64,000 nucleotides of DNA from Hydractinia symbiolongicarpus (Eukaryota; Cnidaria; Hydrozoa; Anthoathecata; Hydractiniidae): positions 620,001 to 684,000 of the forward strand of contig NC_079886.1 of NCBI RefSeq assembly GCF_029227915.1. Reading direction: 5' to 3'. Every line of letters begins with the position of its first letter. Position 1 is the stretch's first letter. Below the pieces are notes generated by a model. That model saw nothing but the letters and a program-made list of their open reading frames with translations. It was not told where the DNA came from and searched no databases. Both the position numbers and the translations under genes were made by a program. This document shows, in pieces, positions 49,430-63,130 of the stretch.

Positions 49430-52400
49430 GTATAGTTGAATGTATATAAAGAAAGTACCCTGTGAGTGAACTCATTTCCCGAACGATTTTTTAAATTATT
49501 TTTGCACCATTAAAACGCATGAGATTTGTAGTTTTCAAAAATGTTTTCATTTTTGATGAGACGCTGAATGAAAGAAGTTTGATCTCCGGCAAACGAAAAC
49601 CCGCGTTTTCCCGTAAATCCCGAACTCGGCCCGTATAGTCAAAAGTATACAAAAAAAGTACCCAGGGAGTAAACTGATTTCCCGAATGATTTTTTAAATT
49701 ATTTTTTCACCACTAAAACGCATGAGACTTGTAGTTTTCAAAAATGTTTTCATTTTTGATGAGACGCTGAATAAAAGAAGTTTAATCGCCGGCAAACGAA
49801 AACCTGCGATTTCCCGTAAATCCCGTACTCGGCCCGTATAGTCAAAAGTATACAAAGAAAGTACCCAGGGAGTAAACTCATTTCCCGAACGATTTTTTAA
49901 AATATTTTTTCACCACTATAACGCATGAGACTTGTAGTTTTCAAAAATGTTTTCATTTTTGATGAGACGCTAATAAAAAGAAGTTTAATCGCCGGCAAAC
50001 GAAAACCCGCGATTTCCCGTAAATCCCGTACTCGGCCCGTATAGTCGAATGTATATAAAGAAAGTACCCAGGGAGTAAACTCATTTCCCGAACGATTTTT
50101 TAAATTATTTTTCCACCACTAAAACGCATGAGACTTGTAGTTTTCAAAAATGTTTTTATTTTTGATAAGACGCTGAATAAAAGAAGTTTAATCGCCGCGA
50201 TTTCCCGTAAATCCGGTACTCGGCCCGTATAGTCAAAAGTATACAAAGAAAGTACTCAAGGAGTAAACTCATTTCCCGAACGATTTTTTAAATTTTTTTT
50301 TCACCACTAAAACGCATGAGACTTGTAGTTTTTAAAAATGTTTTTATTTTTGATGAGACGCTAAATAAAAGAAGTTTAATCGCCGGCAAACGAAAACCCG
50401 CGATTTCCCGTAAATCCCGTACTCGGCCCGTATAGTCAAAAGTATACAAAGAAAGTACCAAGGGAGTAAACTCATTTCCCGAACGATTTTTTAAATTATT
50501 TTTTCACCACTAAAACGCATGAGACTTGTAGTTTTCAAAAATGTTTTCATTTTTGATGAGACGCTAAATAAAAGAAGTTTAATCGCCGGCAAACGAAAAC
50601 CCGCGATTTCCCGTAAATCCCGCACTCGGCCCGTATAGTCAAAAATATACAAAGAAAGTACCCAGGAAGTAAATTCATTTCCCGAACGATTTTTTAAATT
50701 ATTTTTTCACCACTAAAACGCATGAGACTTGTAGTTTTCAAAAATAATCTCATTTTTGATGAGACGCTGAATAAAAAAAGTTTAATCGCCGGCAAACGAA
50801 AACCCGCGATTTCCCGTAAATCCAGTACTCGGCCCGTATAGTCAAAAGTATACAAAGAAAGTACTCAAGGAGTAAACTCATTTCCCGAACGATTTTTTAA
50901 ATTATTTTTTCACCACTAAAACGCATGAGACTTGTAGTTTTCAAAAATGTTTTCATTTTTGACGAGACGCTAAATGAAAGAAGTTTGATCTCCGGCAAAC
51001 GAAAACCCAGGATTTCCTGTAAATCCCGAACTTGGCCCGTATAATCGAATGTATAAAAGAAAGTACCCAGGGAGTAAACTGATTTCCCGAACGATTTCTC
51101 AAATTATGTTTTCACCACTAAAAAGCATGAGACTTGTAGTTTTTAAAAATATTTTCATTTTTGATGAGACGCTCATTAAAAAAAGTTTAATCGCCGGCAA
51201 ACGAAAACCCGCGATTTCCCGTAAATCCTGTACTCGGCCCGAATAGTCAAAAGTACATAAAAAAAGTGCCCAGGGAGTAAACTGACTTCCCGAATGATTT
51301 TTTAAATTATTTTTTCACTACTAAAACGCATGAGACTTGTAGTTTTCAAAAAAAATTTTATTTTTGATGAGACGCTGAATAAAAGAAGTTTAATCGCCGG
51401 CAAACGAAAACCCGCGATTTCCTGTAAATCCCTGGCTTGGCCCATATAGTCGAATGTATACAAAGAAAGTACCCTGTGAGTAAACTCATTTTCGAAACGA
51501 TTTTTTAAATTATTTTTTCACCACTAAAACGCATGAGACTTGTAGTTTTCCAAAATGTTTTCATTCTTGATGAGACTCTAAATAAAAGAAGTTTAATGGC
51601 CGGCAAACGAAAACCCGCGATTTCCCGTAAATCCCGGGCTTGGCCCGTATAGTTGAATGTATATAAAGAAAGTACCCTGTGAGTGAACTCATTTCTCGAA
51701 CGATTTTTTAAATTATTTTTTTACCATTAAAACGCATGAGATTTGTAGTTTTCAAAAATGTTTTCATTTTTGATGAGACGCTGAATGAAAGAAGTTTGAT
51801 CTCCGGCAAACGAAAACCCGCGTTTTCCCGTAAATCCCGAACTCGGCCTGTATAGTCAAAAGTATACAAAAAAAGTACCCAGGGAGTAAACTGATTTCCC
51901 GAATGATTTTTTAAATTATTTTTTCACCACTAAAACGCATGAGACTTGTAGTTTTCAAAAATGTTTTCATTTTTGATGAGACGCTGAATAAAAGAAGTTT
52001 AATCGCCGGCAAACGAAAACCTGCGATTTCCCGTAAATCCCGTACTCGACCCGTATAGTCAAAAGTATACAAAGAAAGTACCCAGGGAGTAAACTCATTT
52101 CCCGAACGATTTTTTAAAATATTTTTTCACCACTATAACGCATGAGACTTGTAGTTTTCAAAAATGTTTTCATTTTTGATGAGACGCTAATAAAAAGAAG
52201 TTTAATTGCCGGCAAACGAAAACCCGCGATTTCCCGTAAATCCCGTACTCGGCCCGTATAGTCGAATGTATATAAAGAAAGTACCCAGGGAGTAAACTCA
52301 TTTCCCGAACGATTTTTTAAATTATTTTTCCACCACTAAAACGCATGAGACTTGTAGTTTTCAAAAATGTTTTTATTTTTGATAAGACGCTGAATAAAAG

Positions 52401-53052
52401 AAGTTTAATCGCCGCGATTTCCCGTAAATTCGGTACTCGGCCCGTATAGTCAAAAGTATACAAAGAAAGTACTCAAGGAGTAAACTCATTTCCCGAACGA
52501 TTTTTTAAATTATTTTTTCACCACTAAAACGCATGAGACTTGTAGTTTTCAAAAATGTTTTTATTTTTGATGAGACGCTAAATAAAAGAAGTTTAATCGC
52601 CGGCAAACGAAAACCCGCGATTTCCCGTAAATCCCGTACTCGGCCCGTATAGTCAAAAGTATACAAAGAAAGTACCCAGGGAGTAAACTCATTTCCCGAA
52701 CGATTTTTTAAATTATTTTTTCACCACTAAAACGCATGAGACTTGTAGTTTTCAAATATGTTTTCATTTTTGATGAGCCGCTAAATAAAAGAAGTTTAAT
52801 CGCCGGCAAACGAAAACCCGCTATTTCCCGTAAATCCCGCACTCGGCCCGTATAGTCAAAAGTATACAAAGAAAGTACCCAGGGAGTAAATTCATTTCCC
52901 GAACGATTTTTTAAATTATTTTTTCACCACTAAAACGCATGAGACTTGTAGTTTTCAAAAATAATCTCATTTTTGATGAGACGCTGAATAAAAAAAGTTT
53001 AATCGCCGGCAAACGAAAACCCGCGATTTCCCGTAAATCCCGTACTCGGCCC
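49430..53052 (+). repeat. 11-monomer HOR (2,217 bp) and partial second copy
   Basis: The unit 49,430-51,646 is followed by a partial copy from 51,647, offset 2,217 (GTTGAATGTATATAAAG at 49,435 and 51,652). The first copy includes a TATAAAAG monomer at 51,039 with GCTCATTAAAAAAAG, a private variant. The copies part around 50,820 and 53,040. No gene is present. Confidence 0.87.
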
Positions 53053-56000
53053 GTATAGTCAAAAGTATATAAAAAAAGTACCCAGGGAGTTAACTGACTT
53101 CCCGAATGATTTTTTAAATTATTTTTTCACTACTAAAACGCATGAGACTGGTAGTTTTCAAAAAAAAATTTATTTTTGATAAGACGCTGAATAAAAGAAG
53201 TTTAATCGCCGGCAAACGAAAACCCGCGATTTCCTAGAAATCCCTGGCTTGGCCCTTATAGTCGAATGTATACAAAGAAAGTACCCTGTGAGTAAACTCA
53301 TTTTCAGAACGATTTTTTAAATTATTTTTTCACCACTAAAACGCATGAGACTTCTAGTTTTTAAAAATGTTTTCATTTTTGATAAGACGCTGAATTTAAG
53401 AAGTTTAATCGCCGGCAAACGAAAACCCGCGATTTCCCGTAAATCCGGTACTCGGCCCGTATAGTCAGAAGTATACAGAGAAAGTACTCAAGGAGTAAAC
53501 TCATTTCCCGAACGATTTTTCAAATTATGTTTTCACCACTAAAACGCATGAGACTTGTAGTTTTCAAAAATGTTTTCATTTTTGATGAGACGCTGAATAA
53601 AAGAAGTTTAATCGCCGGCAAAAGAAAACCCGCGATTTCCTGTAAATCCCGGACTTGGCCCGTATAGTCGAATGTATAAAAGAAAGTACCCAAGGAGTAA
53701 ACTCATTTTCGAAACGATTTTTTAAATTATTTTTTCACCACTAAAACGCATGAGACTTGTAGTTTTCCAAAATGTTTTCATTCTTGATGAGACTCTAAAT
53801 AAAAGAAGTTTAATGGCCGGCAAACGAAAACCCGCGATTTCCCGTAAATCCCGGGCTTGGCCCGCATAGTCGAATGTATAAAAGAAAGTACCCAGGGAGT
53901 AAACTGATTTCCCGAATGATTTTTTAAATTATTTTTTCACTACTAAAACGCATGAGACTGGTAGTTTTCAAAAAAAAATTTATTTTTGATAAGACGCTGA
54001 ATAAAAGAAGTTTTATCGCCGGCAAACGAAAACCCGCGATTTCCTGTAAATCCCTGGCTTGGCCCTTATAGTCGAATGTATACAAAGAAAGTACCCTGTG
54101 AGTAAACTCATTTTCAGAACGATTTTTTAAATTATTTTTTCACCACTAAAACGCATGAGACTTCTAGTTTTTAAAAATGTTTTCATTTTTGATAAGACGC
54201 TGAATTTAAGAAGTTTAATCGCCGGCAAACGAAAACCCGCGATTTCCCGTAAATCCGGTACTCGGCCCGTATAGTCAGAAGTATACAGAGAAAGTACTCA
54301 AGGAGTAAACTCATTTCCCGAACGATTTTTTAAATTATTTTTTCACCACTTAAACGCATAAGACTTGTAGTTTTCCAAAATGTTTTCATTCTTGATGAGA
54401 CTTTAAATAAAAGAAGTTTAATCGCCAGCAAACGAAAACCCGCGATTTCCCGTAAATCCCGGGCTTGGCCTGTATAGTCGAATGTATATAAAGAAAGTAC
54501 CCTGTGAGTGAACTCATTTCCTGAACGATTTTTTAAATTATTTTTTCACCATTAAAACGCATGAGATTTGTAGTTTTCCAAAATGTTTTCATTCTTGATG
54601 AGACTCTAAATAGAAGAAGTTTAATCGCCGGCAAACGAAAACCCGCGATTTCCCGTAAATCCCGGGCTTGGCCCGTATAGTCGAATGTATAAAAGAAAGT
54701 ACCCAGGGAGTAAACTGATTTCCCGAACGATTTTTCAAATTATGTTTTCACCACTAAAACGCATGAGACTTGTAGTTTTCAAAAATGTTTTCATTTTTGA
54801 TGAGACGCTGAATAAAAGAAGTTTAATCGCCGGCAAAAGAAAACCCGCGATTTCCTGTAAATCCCGGACTTGGCCCGTATAGTCGAATGTATAAAAGAAA
54901 GTACCCAAGGAGTAAACTCATTTTCGAAACGATTTTTTAAATTATTTTTTCACCACTAAAACGCATGAGACTTGTAGTTTTCCAAAATGTTTTCATTCTT
55001 GATGAGACTCTAAATAAAAGAAGTTTAATGGCCGGCAAACGAAAACCCGCGATTTCCCGTAAATCCCGGGCTTGGCCCGTATAGTTGAATGTATATAAAG
55101 AAAGTACCCTGTGAGTGAACTCATTTCCCGAACGATTTTTTAAATTATTTTTTCACCATAAAAACGCATGAGATTTGTAGTTTTCAAAAATGTTTTCATT
55201 TTTGATGAGACGCTGAATGAAAGAAGTTTGATCTCCGGCAAACGAAAACCCGCGTTTTCCCGTAAATCCCGTACTCGGCCCGTATAGTCGAATGTATATA
55301 AAGAAAGTACCCAGGGAGTAAACTCATTTCCCGAACGATTTTTTAAATTATTTTTCCACCACTAAAACGCATGAGACTTGTAGTTTTCAAAAATGTTTTC
55401 ATTTTTGATGAGACGCTAATAAAAAGAAGTTTAATTGCCGGCAAACGAAAACCCGCGATTTCCCGTAAATCCCGTACTCGGCCCGTATAGTCGAATGTAT
55501 ATAAAGAAAGTACCCAGGGAGTAAACTCATTTCCCGAACGATTTTTTAAATCATTTTTCCACCACTAAAACGCATGAGACTTGTAGTTTTCAAAAATGTT
55601 TTTATTTTTGATAAGACGCTGAATAAAAGAAGTTTAATCGCCGCGATTTCCCGTAAATCCGGTACTCGGCCCGTATAGTCAAAAGTATACAAAGAAAGTA
55701 CTCAAGGAGTAAACTCATTTCCCGAGCGATTTTTTAAATTATTTTTTCACCACTAAAACGCATGAGACTTGTAGTTTTCAAAAATGTTTTTATTTTTGAT
55801 GAGACGCTAGATAAAAGAAGTTTAATCGCCGGCAAACGAAACCCGCGATTTCCCGTAAATCCCGTACTCGGCCCGTATAGTCAAAAGTATACAAAGAAAG
55901 TACCCAGGGAGTAAACTCATTTCCCGAACGATTTTTTAAATTATTTTTTCACCACTAAAACGCATGAGACTTGTTGTTTTCAAAAATGTTTTCATTTTTG

Positions 56001-57481
56001 ATGAGACGCTAAATAAAAGAAGTTTAATCGCCGGCAAACGAAAACCCGCGATTTCTCGTAAATCCCGCACTCGGCCCGTATAGTCGAATGTATAAAAGAA
56101 AGTACCCAGGGAGTAAACTGATTTCCCGAACGATTTTTCAAATTATGTTTTCACCACTAAAACGCATGAGACTTGTAGTTTTCAAAAATGTTTTCATTTT
56201 TGATGAGACGCTGAATAAAAGAAGTTTAATCGCCGGCAAAAGAAAACCAGCGATTTCCTGTAAATCCCGGACTTGGCCCGTATAGTCGAATGTATAAAAG
56301 AAAGTACCCAAGGAGTAAACTCATTTCTTGTACGATTTTGTAAATTATTTTTTAATCTCTAAAACGGATGAGACTTGTAGTTTTTAAAAATATTTTCATT
56401 TTTGATGAGACGCTGAATAAAAAAAGTTTAATCGCCGACAAACGAAAACCCGCGATTTCCCGTAAATCCCGTACTCGGCCCGTATAGTCAAAAGTACATA
56501 AAAAAAGTACCCAGGGAGTAAACTGACTTCCCGAATGATTTTTTAAATTATTTTTTCACTACTAAAACGCATGAGACTTGTAGTTTTCAAAAAAAATTTT
56601 ATTTTTGATGAGACGCTGAATAAAAGAAGTTTAATCGCCGGCAAACGAAAACCCGCGATTTCCTGTAAATCCCTGGCTTGGCCCCTATAGTCGAATGTAT
56701 ACAAAGAAAGTACCCTGTGAGTAAACTCATTTTCAGAACGATTTTTTAAATTATTTTTTCACCACTAAAACGCATGAGATTTGTAGTTTTCAAAAATGTT
56801 TTCATTTTTGATGAGACGCTGAATGAAAGAAGTTTGATCTCCGGCAAACGAAAACCCGCGTTTTCCCGTAAATCCCGTACTCGGCCCGTATAGTCGAATG
56901 TATATAAAGAAAGTACCCAGGGAGTAAACTCATTTCCCGAACGATTTTTTAAATTATTTTTCCACCACTAAAACGCATGAGACTTGTAGTTTTCAAAAAT
57001 GTTTTCATTTTTGATGAGACGCTAATAAAAAGAAGTTTAATTGCCGGCAAACGAAAACCCGCGATTTCCCGTAAATCCCGTACTCGGCCCGTATAGTCGA
57101 ATGTATATAAAGAAAGTACCCAGGGAGTAAACTCATTTCCCGAACGATTTTTTAAATCATTTTTCCACCACTAAAACGCATGAGACTTGTAGTTTTCAAA
57201 AATGTTTTTATTTTTGATAAGACGCTGAATAAAAGAAGTTTAATCGCCGCGATTTCCCGTAAATCCGGTACTCGGCCCGTATAGTCAAAAGTATACAAAG
57301 AAAGTACTCAAGGAGTAAACTCATTTCCCGAACGATTTTTTAAATTATTTTTTCACCACTAAAACGCATGAGACTTGTTGTTTTCAAAAATGTTTTCATT
57401 TTTGATGAGACGCTAAATAAAAGAAGTTTAATCGCCGGCAAACGAAAACCCGCGATTTCTCGTAAATCCCGCACTCGGCCC
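53053..57481 (+). repeat. Right-dialect array with 810-bp and 1,404-bp periods
   Basis: A four-monomer unit repeats with period 810: GAGACTGGTAGTTTTC at 53,144 and 53,954. TATAAAAG monomers at 54,675, 56,078 and 57,482 are 1,403 and 1,404 apart, marking a seven-monomer spacing. About 55,280-56,077 and 56,886-57,481 match except that one monomer is missing from the second. No gene is present. Confidence 0.86.
56078..56105 (+). promoter_or_regulatory. TATA-box-like motif in right-dialect monomers (weak)
   Basis: The monomer head reads CGAATGTATAAAAGAAAG, with a canonical-looking TATAAAAG. It arose from GTATACAAAG by a 1-bp deletion and recurs in about two dozen monomers, all right of 35.3 kb. 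Left and middle copies have the weaker TATATAAAG or TATACAAAG. There is no other promoter evidence in the sequence, and an A/T-rich satellite will produce such matches by chance. Confidence 0.2.
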
Positions 57482-60305
57482 GTATAGTCGAATGTATAAA
57501 AGAAAGTACCCAGGGAGTAAACTGATTTCCCGAACGATTTTTCAAATTATGTTTTCACCACTAAAACGCATGAGACTTGTAGTTTTCAAAAATGTTTTCA
57601 TTTTTGATGAGACGCTGAATAAAAGAAGTTTAATCGCCGGCAAAAGAAAACCAGCGATTTCCTGTAAATCCCGGACTTGGCCCGTATAGTCGAATGTATA
57701 AAAGAAAGTACCCAAGGAGTAAACTCATTTCTTGTACGATTTTGTAAATTATTTTTTAATCACTAAAACGGATGAGACTTGTAGTTTTTAAAAATATTTT
57801 CATTTTTGATGAGACGCTGAATAAAAAAAGTTTAATCGCCGACAAACGAAAACCCGCGATTTCCCGTAAATCCCGTACTCGGCCCGTATAGTCAAAAGTA
57901 CATAAAAAAAGTACCCAGGGAGTAAACTGACTTCCCGAATGATTTTTTAAATTATTTTTTCACTACTAAAACGCATGAGACTTGTAGTTTTCAAAAAAAA
58001 TTTTATTTTTGATGAGACGCTGAATAAAAGAAGTTTAATCGCCGGCAAACGAAAACCCGCGATTTCCTGTAAATCCCTGGCTTGGCCCCTATAGTCGAAT
58101 GTATACAAAGAAAGTACCCTGTGAGTAAACTCATTTTCAGAACGATTTTTTAAATTATTTTTTCACCACTAAAACGCATGAGACTTGTAGTTTTTCGAAA
58201 TGTTTTCATTCTTGATGAGACTCTAAATAAAAGAAGTTTAATCGCCGGCAAACGAAAACCCGCGATTTCCCGTAAATCCCGGGCTTGGCCCGTATAGTTG
58301 AATGTATATAAAGAAAGTACCCTGTGAGTGAACTCATTTCCCGAACGATTTTTTAAATTATTTTTTCACCATTAAAACGCATGAGATTTGTAGTTTTCAA
58401 AAATGTTTTCATTTTTGATGAGACGCTGAATGAAAGAAATTTGATCTCCGGCAAACGAAAACCCGCGTTTTCCCGTATATCCCGTACTCGGCCCGTATAG
58501 TCAAAAGTATACAAAAAAAGTACCCAGGGAGTAAACTGATTTCCCGAATGATTTTTTAAATTATTTTTTCACCACTAAAACGCATGAGACTTGTAGTTTT
58601 CAAAAATGTTTTCATTTTTGATGAGACGCTGAATAAAAGAAGTTTAATCGCCGGCAAACGAAAACCCGCGATTTCCCGTAAATCCCGTACTCGGCCCGTA
58701 TAGTCAAAAGTATACAAAGAAAGTACCCAGGGAGTAAACTCATTTCCCGAACGATTTTTTAAATTATTTTTTCACCACTATAACGCATGAGACTTGTAGT
58801 TTTCAAAAATGTTTTCATTTTTGATGAGACGCTAAATAAAAGAAGTTTAATCGCCGGCAAACGAAAACCCGCGATTTCCCGTAAATCCCGTACTCGGCCC
58901 GTATAGTCGAATGTATATAAAGAAAGTACCCAGGGAGTAAACTCATTTCCCGAACGATTTTTTAAATTATTTTTCCACCACTAAAACGCATGAGACTTGT
59001 AGTTTTCAAAAATGTTTTTATTTTTGATAAGACGCTGAATAAAAGAAGTTTAATCGCCGCGATTTCCCGTAAATCCGGTACTCGGCCCGTATAGTCAAAA
59101 GTATACAAAGAGAGTACTCAAGGAGTAAACTCATTTCCCAAACGATTTTTTAAATTATTTTTTCACCACTAAAACGCATGAGACTGGTAGTTTTCAAAAA
59201 TGTTTTTATTTTTGATGAGACGCTAAATAAAAGAAGTTAAATCGCCGGCAAACGAAAACCCGCGATTTCCTGTAAATCCCTGGCTTGGCCCTTATAGTCG
59301 AATGTATACAAAGAAAGTACCCTGTGAGTAAACTCATTTTCAGAACGATTTTTTAAATTATTTTTTCACCACTAAAACGCATGAGACTTCTAGTTTTTAA
59401 AAACGTTTTCATTTTTGATAAGACGGTGAATTTAAGAAGTTTAATCGCCGGCAAACGAAAACCCGCGATTTCCCGTAAATCCGGTACTCGGCCCGTATAG
59501 TCAGAAGTATACAGAGAAAGTACTCAAGGAGTAAACTCATTTCCCGAACGACTTTTTAAATTATTTTTTCACCACTTAAACGCATAAGACTTGTAGTTTT
59601 CCAAAATGTTTTCATTCTTGATGAGACTTTAAATAAAAGAAGTTTAATCGCCGGAAAACAAAAACCCGCGATTTCCCGTAAATCCCAGTCTTGGCCCGTA
59701 TAGTCGAATGTATATAAAGAAAGTACCCTGTGAGTGAACTCATTTCCCGAACGATTTTTTAAATTATTTTTTCACCATTAAAACGCATGAGATTTGTAGT
59801 TTTCCAAAATGTTTTAATTCTTGATGAGACTCTAAATAAAAGAAGTTTAATCGCCGGCAAACGAAAACCCGCGATTTCCCGTAAATCCCGGGCTTGGCCC
59901 GTATAGTCGAATGTATAAAAGAAAGTACCCAGGGAGCAAACTGATTTCCCGAACGATTTTTCAAACTATGTTTTCACCACTAAAACGCATGAGACTTGTA
60001 GTTTTCAAAAATGTTTTCATTTTTGATGAGACGCTGAATAAAAGAAGTTTAATCGCCGGCAAAAGAAAACCCGCGATTTCCTGTAAATCCCTGGCTTGGC
60101 CCCTATAGTCGAATGTATACAAAGAAAGTACCCTGTGAGTAAACTCATTTTCAGAACGATTTTTTAAATTATTTTTTCACCACTAAAACGCATGAGACTT
60201 GTAGTTTTCCAAAATGTTTTCATTCTTGATGAGACTCTAAATAAAAGAAGTTTAATCGCCGGCACACGAAAACCCGCGATTTCCCGTAAATCCCGGGCTT
60301 GGCCC
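57482..60305 (+). repeat. 14-monomer HOR, copy A (2,824 bp)
   Basis: This unit is repeated at 60,306-63,130. Constant offset 2,825 is shown by CAAGGAGTAAACTCATTTCTTG (57,712; 60,537), TTTTTCGAAATG (58,191; 61,016), and CAAAGAGAGTACTC (59,106; 61,931). Similarity starts about 80 bp into the first monomer, where the heads differ (TATAAAAG in copy A, GTTGAATGTATATAAAG in copy B). Confidence 0.92.
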
Positions 60306-63130
60306 GTATAGTTGAATGTATATAAAGAAAGTACCCTGTGAGTGAACTCATTTCCCGAATGATTTTTTAAATTATTTTTTCACCACTAAAACGCATGAGA
60401 CTTGTAGTTTTCAAAAATGTTTTCATTTTTGATGAGACGCTGAATAAAAGAAGTTTAATCGCCGGCAAAAGAAAACCCGCGATTTCCTGTAAATCCCGGA
60501 CTTGGCCCGTATAGTCGAATGTATAAAAGAAAGTACCCAAGGAGTAAACTCATTTCTTGTACGATTTTGTAAATTATTTTTTAATCACTAAAACGGATGA
60601 GACTTGTAGTTTTTAAAAATATTTTCATTTTTGAAGAGACGCTGAATAAAAAAAGTTTAATCGCCGAGAAACGAAAACCCGCGATTTCCCGTAAATCCCG
60701 TACTCGGCCCGTATAGTCAAAAGTACATAAAAAAAGTACCCAGGAAGTAAACTGACTTCCCGAATGATTTTTTAAATTATTTTTTCACTACTAAAACGCA
60801 TGAGACTTGTAGTTTTCAAAAAAAATTTTATTTTTGATGAGACGCTGAATAACAGAAGTTTATTCGCCGGCAAACGAAAACCCGCGATTTCCTGTAAATC
60901 CCTGGCTTGGCCCCTATAGTCGAATGTATACAAAGAAAGTACCCTGTGAGTAAACTCATTTTCAGAACGATTTTTTAAATTATTTTTTCACCACTAAAAC
61001 GCATGAGACTTGTAGTTTTTCGAAATGTTTTCATTCTTGATGAGACTCTAAATAAAAGAAGTTTAATCGCCGGCAAACGAAAACCCGCGATTTCCCGTAA
61101 ATCCCGGGCTTGGCCCGTATAGTTGAATGTATATAAAGAAAGTACCCTGTGAGTGAACTCATTTCCCGAACGATTTTTTAAATTATTTTTTCACCATTAA
61201 AACGCATGAGATTTGTAGTTTTCAAAAATGTTTTCATTTTTGATGAGACGCTGAATGAAAGAAGTTTGATCTCCGGCAAACGAAAACCCGCGTTTTCCCG
61301 TATATCCCGTACTCGGCCCGTATAGTCAAAAGTATACAAAAAAAGTACCCAGGGAGTAAACTGATTTCCCGAATGATTTTTTAAATTATTTTTTCACCAC
61401 TAAAACGCATGAGACTTGTAGTTTTCAAAAATGTTTTCATTTTTGATGAGACGCTGAATAAAAGAAGTTTAATCGCCGGCAAACGAAAACCCGCGATTTC
61501 CCGTAAATCCCGTACTCGGCCCGTATAGTCAAAAGTATACAAAGAAAGTACCCAGGGAGTAAACTCATTTCCCGAACGATTTTTTAAATTATTTTTTCAC
61601 CACTATAACGCATGAGACTTGTAGTTTTCAAAAATGTTTTCATTTTTGATGAGACGCTAAATAAAAGAAGTTTAATCGCCGGCAAACGAAAACCCGCGAT
61701 TTCCCGTAAATCCCGTACTCGGCCCGTATAGTCGAATGTATATAAAGAAAGTACCCAGGGAGTAAACTCATTTCCCGAACGATTTTTTAAATTATTTTTC
61801 CACCACTAAAACGCATGAGACTTGTAGTTTTCAAAAATGTTTTTATTTTTGATAAGACGCTGAATAAAAGAAGTTTAATCGCCGCGATTTCCCGTAAATC
61901 CGGTACTCGGCCCGTATAGTCAAAAGTATACAAAGAGAGTACTCAAGGAGTAAACTCATTTCCCAAACGATTTTTTAAATTATTTTTTCACCACTAAAAC
62001 GCATGAGACTTGTAGTTTTCAAAAATGTTTTTATTTTTGATGAGACGCTAAATAAAAGAAGTTTAATCGCCGGCAAACGAAAACCCGCGATTTCCTGTAA
62101 ATCCCTGGCTTGGCCCTTATAGTCGAATGTATACAAAGAAAGTACCCTGTGAGTAAACTCATTTTCAGAACGAATTTTTAAATTATTTTTTCACCACTAA
62201 AACGCATGAGACTTCTAGTTTTTAAAAACGTTTTCATTTTTGATAAGACGGTGAATTTAAGAAGTTTAATCGCCGGCAAACGAAAACCCGCGATTTCCCG
62301 TAAATCCGGTACTCGGCCCGTATAGTCAGAAGTATACAGAGAAAGTACTCAAGGAGTAAACTCATTTCCCGAACGACTTTTTAAATTATTTTTTCACCAC
62401 TTAAACGCATAAGACTTGTAGTTTTCCAAAATGTTTTCATTCTTGATGAGACTTTAAATAAAAGAAGTTTAATCGCCGGCAAACGAAAACCCGCGATTTC
62501 CCGTAAATCCCAGGCTTGGCCCGTATAGTCGAATGTATATAAAGAAAGTACCCTGTGAGTGAACTCATTTCCCGAACGATTTTTTAAATTATTTTTTCAC
62601 CATTAAAACGCATGAGATTTGTAGTTTTCCAAAATGTTTTAATTCTTGATGAGACTCTAAATAAAAGAAGTTTAATCGCCGGCAAACGAAAACCCGCGAT
62701 TTCCCGTAAATCCCGGGCTTGGCCCGTATAGTCGAATGTATAAAAGAAAGTACCCAGGGAGCAAACTGATTTCCCGAACGATTTTTCAAACTATGTTTTC
62801 ACCACTAAAACGCATGAGACTTGTAGTTTTCAAAAATGTTGTCATTTTTGATGAGACGCTGAATAAAAGAAGTTTAATCGCCGGCAAAAGAAAACCCGCG
62901 ATTTCCTGTAAATCCCTGGCTTGGCCCCTATAGTCGAATGTATACAAAGAAAGTACCCTGTGAGTAAACTCATTTTCAGAACGATTTTTTAAATTATTTT
63001 TTCACCACTAAAACGCATGAGACTTGTAGTTTTCCAAAATGTTTTCATTCTTGATGAGACTCTAAATAAAAGAAGTTTAATCGCCGGCACACGAAAACCC
63101 GCGATTTCCCGTAAATCCCGGGCTTGGCCC
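60306..63130 (+). repeat. 14-monomer HOR, copy B (2,825 bp)
   Basis: This is the second full copy of the 57,482 unit, differing by scattered single bases, for example GAAGAGACGC at about 60,634 and TTGTCATTTTTG at about 62,839. The TATAAAAG monomer at 62,727 follows the one at 59,902 by 2,825. A third unit appears to begin at 63,131 with the same head. Confidence 0.92.
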
